DNA of 64,000 bases, from positions 1,116,001 to 1,180,000 of the forward strand of contig NC_008571.1 in the NCBI RefSeq assembly GCF_000060345.1. The letters are read 5' to 3'. A program made the translations under genes and the position numbers. Shown piece by piece: positions 1 through 9,100 of this stretch. This stretch comes from Christiangramia forsetii KT0803 (GTDB lineage Bacteria; Bacteroidota; Bacteroidia; Flavobacteriales; Flavobacteriaceae). The notes below the pieces were generated by a model, which was not told the origin of the DNA, searched no databases, and saw only the letters and a list, made by a program, of their open reading frames with translations. The stretch's first letter is position 1; every line of letters begins with the position of its first letter.

Positions 1-790
1 TCTCTTCGCTCATCACCATCACAAATGCAGCTCCATCACTCATTTGAGAAGAATTTCCAGCCGTAACGCTACCACCTTCAGCAAATACAGGCCTCAATTT
101 ATTCAGAACTTCTATAGAAGTATCTTTTCTAGGACCTTCATCTTTATTTACCGTGTAAGATCTTGTTTGCTTTTTACCATTTTCATCTACGTATGTTTCA
201 TCTATCGTAATTGGAACAATCTGATCCTGAAAACGACCTTCTTCCTGCGCTTTATTCGCTTTTTGATGCGAATTGTAAGCGAATTCATCCTGATCTTCAC
301 GGGAAACATTATATTTTTTAGCGACAGCTTCAGCGGTTAGTCCCATTCCCCAGTAGTAATCTTCATTTCCTGCTTTCGCAACTTCATAATCCGGTACTGG
401 CTTATAACCACCCATCGGAATATAACTCATACTTTCGGCACCACCTGCAATTACGCAATCTGCCATTCCCATCTGAATTTTAGCGGTGGCAATAGAAATG
501 GTTTCCAGTCCTGAAGCACAATACCTGTTCACCGTCATCCCAGGAACATCTTCGATCTTTAATCCCATAAGGGAGATCAATCTACCAACGTTTAATCCCT
601 GTTCCGCTTCCGGCATCGCGTTTCCCACCATTACGTCATCAATACGTTTCTTATCGAAATCTGGCAATTTGTCCATCATGTACTGGATGGTTTCAGCAGC
701 CAGCTCATCTGGTCTTTTGAAACGAAATACGCCTTTAGGAGCTTTTCCTACTGCGGTTCTGTATGCTTTTACTATATATGCTGTTTTCAT
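1..790 (-). CDS. fadA: Acetyl-CoA C-acyltransferase (thiolase), partial
   Basis: The last step of fatty-acid beta-oxidation: thiolytic cleavage of 3-ketoacyl-CoA to acetyl-CoA plus a shortened acyl-CoA. The start is ATG at 790 and the C-terminus runs off the left edge of the window, leaving about 263 codons. Visible thiolase features are the N-terminal MKTAYIVKAYRTAVGK, the acylated-cysteine motif NRYCASGLE (Cys91), and the GGAESMSYIPMGG loop. It is the last gene seen of a minus-strand operon with the fused dehydrogenase/hydratase and a MarR regulator, separated from them only by a small four-helix-bundle gene. Substrate chain length cannot be read from this. Family assignment is firm; the fadA name rests on context. 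Confidence 0.93.
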   Translation of the reverse strand, partial: MKTAYIVKAYRTAVGKAPKGVFRFKRPDELAAETIQYMMDKLPDFDKKRIDDVMVGNAMPEAEQGLNVGRLISLMGLKIEDVPGMTVNRYCASGLETISIATAKIQMGMADCVIAGGAESMSYIPMGGYKPVPDYEVAKAGNEDYYWGMGLTAEAVAKKYNVSREDQDEFAYNSHQKANKAQEEGRFQDQIVPITIDETYVDENGKKQTRSYTVNKDEGPRKDTSIEVLNKLRPVFAEGGSVTAGNSSQMSDGAAFVMVMSEE

Positions 791-829
791 TTTTTCTAGT
801 ATTTAGATATTAGATTTGAGAAGTGAGAT

Positions 830-1183
830 TTAATTTGTGAACTTCTTAATAAGAGTAAAATTCATTTTTTGAATCTCCATCAAATCATTAATTATCGGTT
901 TAATATTTTCTTCTGAAATTAATTTGAGATGTTCAGAAATTATAAGTTGTGTGCACAATTCATTAGTTGAACCATTAGCAATTCCTAAAAAGTTTTTGAA
1001 CTCGCCATTCGTATTTCTTCCAGCACCTTCTGCAATATTGGAAGGAATAGAGATCGCACTTCTTCTAATCTGACTTATTAATCCATATTTTTCTTCAGAT
1101 GGAAATCGAGAAGAAAGTATATAAACCTGCTCAGCAACCTTTATTGCTTTCTGCCAAATTTTGAGTTCTTTAAAGTTGTGCAT
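830..1183 (-). CDS. Four-helix-bundle protein (23S rRNA intervening-sequence family)
   Basis: A 117-residue, largely helical protein of the family first seen as ORFs within 23S rRNA intervening sequences and common as solitary genes in Bacteroidota. Visible family traits are the opening FKELKIWQKA, the central SQIRRSAISIPSNIAEGAGR, and the following EFKNFLGIANGSTNEL segment. Biochemical function is unknown for the family. It sits between the fused beta-oxidation gene and the thiolase, 37 and 39 nt from each, and is flanked by similar AT-rich sequences in opposite orientation (796-830 and 1197-1223). This suggests a later insertion into the operon rather than a role in fatty-acid oxidation. 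Confidence 0.85.
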   Translation of the reverse strand: MHNFKELKIWQKAIKVAEQVYILSSRFPSEEKYGLISQIRRSAISIPSNIAEGAGRNTNGEFKNFLGIANGSTNELCTQLIISEHLKLISEENIKPIINDLMEIQKMNFTLIKKFTN

Positions 1184-1220
1184 TTCGAATTCCTTTAGTC
1201 TAAAATCTCAGATCTATTAT

Positions 1221-3626
1221 CTAGTTTCTTAATGGCTTCCCTTTCTTCAACATATGCTGAAGACGCTCCAGGGTTTTTCTTTCCCCTGTAAGCGATAAGA
1301 AAGCTTCTCTTTCCAGTTCTAATAAATACTGTTCGCTAACCATTTGGTTTTCTGAAAGGTCGCCACCGGCCATTACATAAGCCAGTTTATTCGCGATCTT
1401 TTTATCATGTTTGCTGATGTATTTTCCGGCAGCCATCTGGTCTGTTCCCACAAGGAATGCTCCCAATGCCTGTTTACCAAGAACTTTTATATCTCTACGT
1501 GCAATTGGTTGAGTATATCCATTTTCAGCCATTAACATCGCATGTTGCTTAGCGATTGCCAGTTGTCTTTCTGGATTTACCACCACGATATCTTTTCCCT
1601 TCTGAAGAAGACCAAGATCGTATGCTTCGTAAGCTGACGTGGATACTTTCGCCATCCCAATGGTGAGGAAGTTATCTCTAAGTCGGTTCAGCTCAACATC
1701 ATCTTTTTGATAGGTATCAGAAGCTCTAACTGTCATTTCCTTTGTTCCACCACCGCCGGGGATCACACCAACACCAAATTCAACTAAACCTATATAAGTT
1801 TCAGCCGATGCAACCACTTTATCTGCATGAAGTGAAAGTTCACACCCACCACCCAGGGTCATTGCGTGCGGAGCAGAAACAGTTGGAATTGAGGAATAGC
1901 GCATTCTCATCATCGTATCCTGAAAATATTTGATCGCCATGTTCAGCTCTTCATATTCCTGTTCCACAGCCATCATAAAGATCATTCCAATATTGGCACC
2001 TACAGAGAAGTTCTTACCATCATTGGCAACAACCAGTCCCTGGTAATCTTTTTCGGCAATATCAATGGCTTTATTTATTCCGTCAAGAACATCGCCACCA
2101 ATAGAATTCATTTTACTTCTAAATTCTACATTCAGTATTCCGTCACCCAGGTCTTCAACTACGACCCCGCTATTTTTGAATACTTCATTAGATTTTCTAA
2201 TGTTATCCAGAATTATAAACGCATCCTGCCCAGGAATTTTAGTTTGTTTCTTGTCGTCAATATTATAGTAATAGGTATTGCCTTCTTTTACTGTGTAGAA
2301 GCTATCACTTCCGCTTTCAAGCATTTCCTTTACCCAGGAATTAGGTTCGTAACCTTCTTCCTTCATCATATCTATTCCTTTCTGAACTCCAATCGCATCC
2401 CAGATCTGGAATGGCCCGTGTTCCCAGCCAAAACCAGCTTTCATCGCATCATCGATCTTATAAAGATCATCTGATATTTCAGGAATTCTATTGGATACAT
2501 AAGCAAATAATGCAGAAAACGTTTTTCTATAAAATTCTCCTGCTTTATCCTTTCCTTTTACCAGAACTTCAAACCGATCTGATACATTATCTATAGCTTT
2601 TGTTTGTTCCAGAGTTGCGAAAGATGCGCTTTTTCTATCACGATATTCCATGGTATCAAGATCTAGGGACTTAATCTCGCTGGAACCATCGTCTTTTTTT
2701 ATCTTTTTATAGAAACCTTGTCCGGTTTTGCTACCTAACCACTTGTTTTCCATCATGGTATCGATGAAATTTGGCAAAGCAAACAGATCATGCTGCTCAT
2801 CGTTAGGTACATTTTCATACAAACCATTTGCAACGTGAACCAAGGTGTCTAAACCAACAACATCCACCGTTCTAAATGTAGCCGACTTTTGACGACCTAT
2901 GACGGGACCGGTTAGTTTATCTACTTCTTCGATAGTCATTCCCATTTCCTTCACCATATGGAAAAGGCTCATAATGGAGAAAATACCAATTCTATTACCT
3001 ATAAAAGCAGGGGTATCTTTGGCAAGTACAGTCTTTTTCCCAAGGAATTTCTCACCGTACATCTCCAAAAACTCAAGAACCTCGGTAGCAGTTTCTTTTC
3101 CCGGAATAATTTCAAATAATCTTAGATATCTTGGAGGATTGAAGAAGTGTGTTCCACAGAAATGCTTTTTAAAATCATCGCTTCTGCCTTCAGTCATAAA
3201 ATTGATAGGAATACCGGAAGTATTTGAAGTAATCAAAGTACCGGGCTTTCTATGTTTTTCAAGGTTTTCAAAAACCTGCTTTTTAATATCTAGACGTTCT
3301 ACAACGACCTCAATAATCCAGTCTGCCTCAGATACCTTTGAAATATCATCTTCAAGATTTCCCGTTTCAATTCTATTTACAAAGTCTTTATGGTAAATAG
3401 GGGAGGGTTTAGACTTTACAGATTCCTGAAGCGAGTTGTTTACAATTCTATTACGAACCACTTTATCGTCCAGGCTAAGTCCTTTTTTCTTTTCCTTTTC
3501 ATTCAGTTCTCGCGGAACGATGTCCAGAAGTAACACTTCCACACCAATATTGGCAAAATGGCAAGCGATACCGCTACCCATAATTCCGGATCCGATAACT
3601 GCAATTTTATTTATCCTTCTTTTCAT
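1221..3626 (-). CDS. fadB: Fused 3-hydroxyacyl-CoA dehydrogenase / enoyl-CoA hydratase
   Basis: An 801-residue bifunctional beta-oxidation enzyme that hydrates trans-2-enoyl-CoA and oxidises the resulting 3-hydroxyacyl-CoA with NAD. The N-terminal Rossmann motif IAVIGSGIMGSGIACHFA (residues about 7-24) begins the dehydrogenase half, followed by the 3HCDH C-terminal region (GNRIGIFS, VGLDTLVHVANGLY). The crotonase half lies in the last third, with NFSVGANIGMIF and the GGGCELSLHADKV and VEFGVGVIPGGGG segments carrying the expected catalytic glutamates. The domain order is dehydrogenase first, the reverse of E. coli FadB. It lies 18 nt downstream of the MarR gene and upstream of the thiolase, so it is probably co-transcribed under the palindromic operator at 4132-4149. 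Confidence 0.93.
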   Translation of the reverse strand: MKRRINKIAVIGSGIMGSGIACHFANIGVEVLLLDIVPRELNEKEKKKGLSLDDKVVRNRIVNNSLQESVKSKPSPIYHKDFVNRIETGNLEDDISKVSEADWIIEVVVERLDIKKQVFENLEKHRKPGTLITSNTSGIPINFMTEGRSDDFKKHFCGTHFFNPPRYLRLFEIIPGKETATEVLEFLEMYGEKFLGKKTVLAKDTPAFIGNRIGIFSIMSLFHMVKEMGMTIEEVDKLTGPVIGRQKSATFRTVDVVGLDTLVHVANGLYENVPNDEQHDLFALPNFIDTMMENKWLGSKTGQGFYKKIKKDDGSSEIKSLDLDTMEYRDRKSASFATLEQTKAIDNVSDRFEVLVKGKDKAGEFYRKTFSALFAYVSNRIPEISDDLYKIDDAMKAGFGWEHGPFQIWDAIGVQKGIDMMKEEGYEPNSWVKEMLESGSDSFYTVKEGNTYYYNIDDKKQTKIPGQDAFIILDNIRKSNEVFKNSGVVVEDLGDGILNVEFRSKMNSIGGDVLDGINKAIDIAEKDYQGLVVANDGKNFSVGANIGMIFMMAVEQEYEELNMAIKYFQDTMMRMRYSSIPTVSAPHAMTLGGGCELSLHADKVVASAETYIGLVEFGVGVIPGGGGTKEMTVRASDTYQKDDVELNRLRDNFLTIGMAKVSTSAYEAYDLGLLQKGKDIVVVNPERQLAIAKQHAMLMAENGYTQPIARRDIKVLGKQALGAFLVGTDQMAAGKYISKHDKKIANKLAYVMAGGDLSENQMVSEQYLLELEREAFLSLTGERKTLERLQHMLKKGKPLRN

Positions 3627-3644
3627 TTCTTGGTTTTTATCGTT

Positions 3645-4097
3645 TTATCTGATACTTATTTCTTCAGTATATATTTTTTTTTCGCTTATAAGCTCTGTTA
3701 TGGTATTTGCCACTTCATTAAAGGTCTTTAAATCTTTATCTGAAACATTTTCCTTTACAGCTTCATCAAATCGCAGTACCACGCGCTTGGAATAATCTCT
3801 CATCTCTTTACCAAATTCGGTTAAGTGTATTAGCACACTACGGCCATCACTCGGATTTCTCTTTCTAATAATAAGACCTTTTTCTTCCATGGTTTTGAGA
3901 ATCCTGGAAAGACTTGTCGCTTCCATACCCATTTTGGGACCCAGCGAAGTAGATGGGGTGCCATCTTCAGGATCAATGCTTAAAAGAGCAAACCCCGTAG
4001 CCATAGTGCTGCCCGCTTTTCCAGCTTCCTCATTATACATTTTTGAGACAGCCATCCAGGTGGCACGCAATACATAATCTATCGTTTTTTCTTTCAT
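3645..4097 (-). CDS. MarR-family transcriptional regulator
   Basis: A winged-helix regulator of 150 residues, first gene of the beta-oxidation operon and so a likely repressor responding to an acyl-CoA or fatty acid. The wHTH core is visible as TSLSRILKTMEEKGLIIRKRNPSDGRSVLIHLTEFG split over the recognition helix and wing. I chose ATG at 4097 (MKEKTIDYVLRATW). The frame is open upstream to a TTG at 4118, but that TTG lies inside a perfect -7 promoter box (4116-4123), so it would not be in the transcript. A palindromic operator candidate lies directly upstream. The ligand is not predictable from sequence. Confidence 0.9.
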   Translation of the reverse strand: MKEKTIDYVLRATWMAVSKMYNEEAGKAGSTMATGFALLSIDPEDGTPSTSLGPKMGMEATSLSRILKTMEEKGLIIRKRNPSDGRSVLIHLTEFGKEMRDYSKRVVLRFDEAVKENVSDKDLKTFNEVANTITELISEKKIYTEEISIR

Positions 4098-4115
4098 CTG
4101 GATTTTGAATGAACC

Positions 4116-4149
4116 CAAAGTTAGGAAAAAATATTATGCATGCATAATA
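4116..4149 (-). promoter_or_regulatory. Beta-oxidation operon promoter with palindromic MarR operator
   Basis: On the minus strand a perfect Bacteroidota -7 box, TAACTTTG, occupies 4116-4123. Just upstream, 4132-4149 is the perfect 18-bp palindrome TATTATGCATGCATAATA. A TATG, one base off the TTTG -33 element, falls at the expected 19-nt spacing (4143-4146) inside the palindrome. A dimer bound here would cover the promoter, so autorepression by the MarR protein encoded immediately downstream is the simplest reading. Operator identity is inferred from position and symmetry only. Confidence 0.75.
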
Positions 4150-4203
4150 AAATTGGTTTAAAAATATTAATATACTGAATTTATGGTCTTAATATTCTTA
4201 AAA

Positions 4204-4239
4204 TAAAAAAACTCCTCGGGTAGGGAGGAGCTTTTTTTG
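4204..4239 (-). terminator. Rho-independent terminator after acyl-CoA ligase
   Basis: A stem CTCCTC/GAGGAG (4212-4217 with 4225-4230, 7-nt loop) is flanked by an A run on the left and a T run on the right. It can therefore work in both directions, but the only gene ending next to it is the minus-strand acyl-CoA ligase. Confidence 0.85.
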
Positions 4240-4259
4240 TGGAATTCTTAGTTATTATT

Positions 4260-6041
4260 TTAATAACGATTATAAAGTTTTTCGTATAGATCTTTATACT
4301 TTTCTCTAATTATTCGTCGTTTTAATTTCATGGTAGGAGTAAGGTGTTCATCTTCTACAGTCCAGGCCTCCGGGGTTATTTCAAAAGTTTTGATCCTTTC
4401 CCATTTCCCGAATTTTTGATTATAGAAATCTACTTCTTCCTGAATTCTATCTCTTACCATACTATTTCTGGCAATATCTGCAGGAGTTCCCTCCCCAAGA
4501 TCTATATTTTTTTTACTAGCCCAGTCTTCAATGAATTCAAAATTTGGCTGGATTAAAGCCGAAGGCATTTTCTCACCATCGCCAACAACCATGATTTGTT
4601 CTATAAAACGGGATTGTTTCATAGTATTCTCTATCAGCTGTGGAGCGACATATTTTCCCCCGGAAGTTTTGAACATTTCTTTCTTCCTGTCTGTGATCTT
4701 AAGGAATCCATCCTTATCAATTTCTCCAATATCCCCGGTATGAAAATAGCCTTCTTCATTAATTACCTCTTTTGTTTTCTCTTCATCCTTATAATAACCT
4801 TTCATTACATTAGGTCCCTTGGTAAGAATCTCCCCGTCCTCGGCAATTTTAACTTTCACATTTTGCAACACTTTTCCAACGGTTCCAATTCTGAAACCAT
4901 GGTTACGCTCATCGTTTACCGAAATAACCGGCGAGGTTTCTGTTAAACCATAACCTTCCATCACGGGAATTTCAGCAGCTGCGAAAACACGTGTAAGTCT
5001 TGGTTGAAGTGCGGCACTACCCGAAACAATAAGCTCTATGTTTCCACCAAGCCCTTCTTTCCATTTTGAAAAAATAAGTTTCCTCGCAAGTTTTAGTTTG
5101 GTTTCATACCACCAACCGTTTGCCTCATAAGGTTCATATTCCAGACCTAATTCTACTGCCCAGTAAAATAACTTTTGTTTAACTCCTCCAAGTGCGGTTC
5201 CCTTAGCGATGATTTTATCGTACACCTTTTCTAGAAGTCGAGGCACCGCAGTTATCACATGAGGTTTAACCTCTTTAAGATTGTCACTAATTTTATCAAT
5301 AGATTCAGCGAAATAGATCGATACCGAATAATACTGATATAAATAAAGAATCATTCTTTCAAAAATATGGCAAACTGGTAGAAAGCTCAAGGCTACGTAA
5401 GTTCCGGTCTCAAAAGGTACTCTGGGAGCACTTCCTAAAACATCACTTACAATATTGTTATGGGTTAACATAACTCCTTTAGGTCTGCCAGTAGTTCCTG
5501 AGGTATATATTATAGTAGCAAGATCATCAGGTTTTACAGCCTTTTTTAATTTTTCAACTTCATCCTGGTTTCCTTTATCTTCACCACTCTTAAGTATCTC
5601 TTTCCAATTCTGACAACCTGCTATTTGGTCAAAACTATATACTTCTTTAAGTTCTGTAGTCCCTTTTATAGAATTAACTTTTCCTAATACTTCTTCATCT
5701 GAAACGAAACAGTAAGTTGCTCCACTGTGATTTAAGATATATTCATAGTCATCTTCTGATATAGTAGGATAAACAGGAACGTTCTGTGCTCCAATTTGAA
5801 GTATACCAATATCCATTACGTTCCACTCGGTTCGGTTGGAAGTGGAAATTACAGCAATCTTATCATTGGGTTTTACCCCTAATCTTAATAGACCACGGCT
5901 TATTGTATTTGCCTGATCTATATATTGTTGAGTGGAAATTGTTTTCCATTTACCATCATATTTGGTCGCCAATGCTTCATCCAATGGATTGTTCTCAAGC
6001 TGATAATATGGAAAGTCGAAAAGTCGTTTTATTTCATTCAT
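4260..6041 (-). CDS. Long-chain acyl-CoA synthetase (AMP-binding)
   Basis: This enzyme activates fatty acids to acyl-CoA with ATP and CoA, feeding the adjacent beta-oxidation operon. It is 593 residues from ATG at 6041 (MNEIKRLFDFPYY). An upstream in-frame start adds 13 residues that look like non-coding sequence. The AMP-binding signature TIIYTSGTTGRPKGVML is at about residues 177-193, followed by EGYGLTETSPV, GYFHTGDIGEID and the C-terminal ITDRKKEMFKTSGGKYVAPQ. It has its own terminator, so it is a separate transcription unit from the MarR operon. It resembles the FadD15/long-chain ligase type; chain-length preference is not determinable here. Confidence 0.92.
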   Translation of the reverse strand: MNEIKRLFDFPYYQLENNPLDEALATKYDGKWKTISTQQYIDQANTISRGLLRLGVKPNDKIAVISTSNRTEWNVMDIGILQIGAQNVPVYPTISEDDYEYILNHSGATYCFVSDEEVLGKVNSIKGTTELKEVYSFDQIAGCQNWKEILKSGEDKGNQDEVEKLKKAVKPDDLATIIYTSGTTGRPKGVMLTHNNIVSDVLGSAPRVPFETGTYVALSFLPVCHIFERMILYLYQYYSVSIYFAESIDKISDNLKEVKPHVITAVPRLLEKVYDKIIAKGTALGGVKQKLFYWAVELGLEYEPYEANGWWYETKLKLARKLIFSKWKEGLGGNIELIVSGSAALQPRLTRVFAAAEIPVMEGYGLTETSPVISVNDERNHGFRIGTVGKVLQNVKVKIAEDGEILTKGPNVMKGYYKDEEKTKEVINEEGYFHTGDIGEIDKDGFLKITDRKKEMFKTSGGKYVAPQLIENTMKQSRFIEQIMVVGDGEKMPSALIQPNFEFIEDWASKKNIDLGEGTPADIARNSMVRDRIQEEVDFYNQKFGKWERIKTFEITPEAWTVEDEHLTPTMKLKRRIIREKYKDLYEKLYNRY

Positions 6042-6109
6042 GAAATTGGACAGTTTTAGATATGCCTTGCAAAATAGCAAAAAAGAGGGCTACTTCAAAT
6101 TGATAATTC

Positions 6110-6137
6110 AAAAAAAAAGGGATGTTCTTAACATCCC
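6110..6137 (-). terminator. Rho-independent terminator of purL
   Basis: A perfect 8-bp stem GGGATGTT/AACATCCC with a 3-nt loop (6119-6137) is followed, on the minus strand, by a run of Ts at 6110-6118. It lies 28 nt past the purL stop codon. Confidence 0.9.
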
Positions 6138-6164
6138 TTCAAAATAATTCATAAAATTATCTGC

Positions 6165-9100
6165 TTACTGCTTCTTTTCCAGCCATTTTCTGGCATTCAC
6201 AAAACCTTCCAGCCATGGGGAAACTTCGTCCTTTCTTCCGTTGGGATAATTAGCCCAGTTCCACTGAAAGGTAGAACGTTCCAAATGCGGCATCATTACC
6301 AAATGTCTACCCGTATCATCGGTTAAAATAGCGGTATTGAAATGTGAGCCATTAGGATTTGCAGGATAACCTTCATATCCGTATTTACCAACGATATTAT
6401 ATTTTTCTTCTTCATATGGGAAGCTGAATTTACCTTCTCCATGTGCTGCCCAAATTCCTAACTTACTGCCAGCAAGACTGGAAAGCATCACAGAATTATT
6501 CTCCTGAATTTCTACGGAAGTAAAATTACATTCAAATTTATGGGATTCGTTATGAAGCATTTTTGGTTTTTGCTCATGTTCAGAATTTATAAGTCCTAGC
6601 TCAATGAATAATTGACAACCATTACAAACACCCAATGATAAAGTGTCTTTCCTTGCGAAGAAACTGTCCAATGCGTTCTTAGCCTTTTCGTTATATAAGA
6701 AAGCACCGGCCCAACCTTTTGCACTTCCCAATACATCTGAATTTGAGAATCCGCCCACCGCGGCAATAAACTGAATATCTTCAAGAGTTTCACGCCCCGA
6801 AATAAGATCTGTCATATGCACATCTTTCACATCAAAACCAGCGAGGTACATAGCCCTGGCCATTTCACGTTCAGAATTTGAGCCTTTTTCACGAATGATG
6901 GCAGCTTTTATCTTTGGTTGAGATTTCTCATTAGCATTCGAATTGACGGGAAGTTTACCAGTAAAATGCTCCGGGAACTTGAATTCCAGTGGTTGTTCCT
7001 TGTAATTATGGTATCGCTCTGTGGCTTTATCAATTCCGCTTTGCTTTTCATCAAGCAGGAAAGACGTCTTGTACCAGGTGTCTCTTAATTCAGAAATATT
7101 GAAACTAAGATCTGTCCCAATATTTTTAATCTTTAAATCATTTCCTTCGGTAACTTTACCAATATTGAAAAATTCAATATTCTTTTCTTTCAGTATTTCT
7201 TCAATTGAATTGTCTTTAGCCTGAAATACAATTCCGCAGTTTTCATTAAAAAGTAATTTAATGATGTCATTTTCTTTTAAAGCCGAAAGATTAAGGTCTG
7301 CTCCAAGGTTCACATCGGCAAAACACATTTCCAACAGACTTGTGATAAGTCCGCCTGAAGCCACATCATGCCCGGCCAGAATAAGATCTGTTTTGATCAA
7401 CTCCTGAATAGCATTAAATGTTTCAGCAAATTTCTTATCGTTTTTTATAGTTGGAACTTCACTTCCTACCTTATTCAGAATCTGGGCGAAAGAAGAGCCT
7501 CCCAATTTGAAATCGTCCTGAGAAAGATTGATATAATAAATATCGCCACCGTTCTTTTTAAGTACAGGTTCAACCACTTTAGTGATATCATTACAATGTC
7601 CCGCCGCTGAAATAATTACGGTGCCGGGAGAGATTACCTGGGAGTCTTTATATTTCTGTTTCATCGAAAGAGAATCCTTTCCTGTAGGCACATTAATACC
7701 TAACGAAATAGCGAATTTTGAAACTGCTTCAACAGCTTCATATAATCTGGCATCTTCGCCTTCATTATTACACGGCCACATCCAATTCGCCGAAAGGGAG
7801 ATAGATCTTAATCCTTTCTCCAGGGGAGCCCAAACAATGTTAGAAAGAGACTCCGCAATAGAATTTTTAGATCCGGCAACGGGATCTACCAGGGCAGAAA
7901 CAGGGGAATGGCCAATAGAAGTAGCCACACCTTCTTTTCCTTTATAATCTAGCGCCATCACTCCACAATTGTTCAGGGGTAATTGCAACGGGCCGGCAGT
8001 TTGTTGTTTAGCGACTCTACCAGTCACGCAGCGATCTACTTTGTTAGTTAACCAGTCTTTACAGGCAACGGCTTCTAATTGTAAAACCTGATCGAGATAT
8101 TGATGAATTTTAGATGTTTCGTAGCTTACATCTTCATAATTTCTTTTAATGGTTTTATCGTTCATGATTGTTTTAGGAGAACTCCCGAACATATCAGAAA
8201 GTTCCAGATCCATAGGTTTTTGACCTGATTTCTCTCCTTTAAAAGTAAAACGATGATCCCCGGTTACATTTCCTACTTCATACATTGGGGAGCGTTCTCT
8301 GTCTGCTACTCTTCTTAACTGAGCTATTTCAGCTTCTCCAATGACCAGTCCCATTCTTTCCTGGGATTCGTTTCCAATAATTTCTTTTGCTGAAAGTGTG
8401 GGATCTCCAACAGGAAGCGCATCCAGATCTATCTTTCCACCTTTTTCTTCCACAAGTTCGCTTAGACAGTTTAAATGTCCGCCGGCCCCATGATCATGGA
8501 TAGAAACGATTGGGTTTTTGTCACTTTCTACCATTCCACGAACAGCGTTGGCAGCACGTTTTTGCATTTCAGGGTTGGAACGCTGAATGGCATTCAGTTC
8601 TATTCCGCTACTGAATTCACCGGTATCTGCTGAAGAAACGGCAGCACCGCCCATACCAATTCTATAGTTTTCACCGCCTAAAACAACGATTTTATCTCCT
8701 TTATTCGGAATATCTTTTATCGCCTGATCCTGTTTTCCGTAACCGATTCCTCCGGCAAGCATGATTACTTTATCATAACCCAATGCTCTATCATGTTCAG
8801 AATGTTCAAAAGTTAAGACTGAACCTGAGATTAAAGGCTGACCAAACTTGTTTCCAAAATCGGAAGCTCCATTAGAAGCTTTTATCAGAATATCCATAGG
8901 AGTCTGGTATAGCCAGTCTCTTTCTTTCATTCCGTTTTCCCATTTTCTGTCCTTATCAAGACGAGAGTAAGAAGTCATATAAACTGCAGTTCCTGCCAAT
9001 GGAAGTGAACCTTTTCCTCCGGCAAGTCTGTCGCGAATTTCTCCACCGCTTCCCGTAGCTGCTCCATTAAAAGGTTCTACCGTAGTGGGGAAATTATGTG

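Noticed and set aside
2899-3396. Plus-strand open frame of 165 codons
   Set aside because: It lies wholly inside fadB in antisense; composition is Ser/Phe-rich as expected for a shadow frame.
3645-4118. Longer MarR protein starting at TTG 4118
   Set aside because: The TTG falls inside the -7 promoter box, so it would not be transcribed; ATG 4097 gives the normal family start.
7582-7947. Plus-strand open frame of 121 codons in purL
   Set aside because: Antisense shadow of a well conserved PurL region with no start signals.
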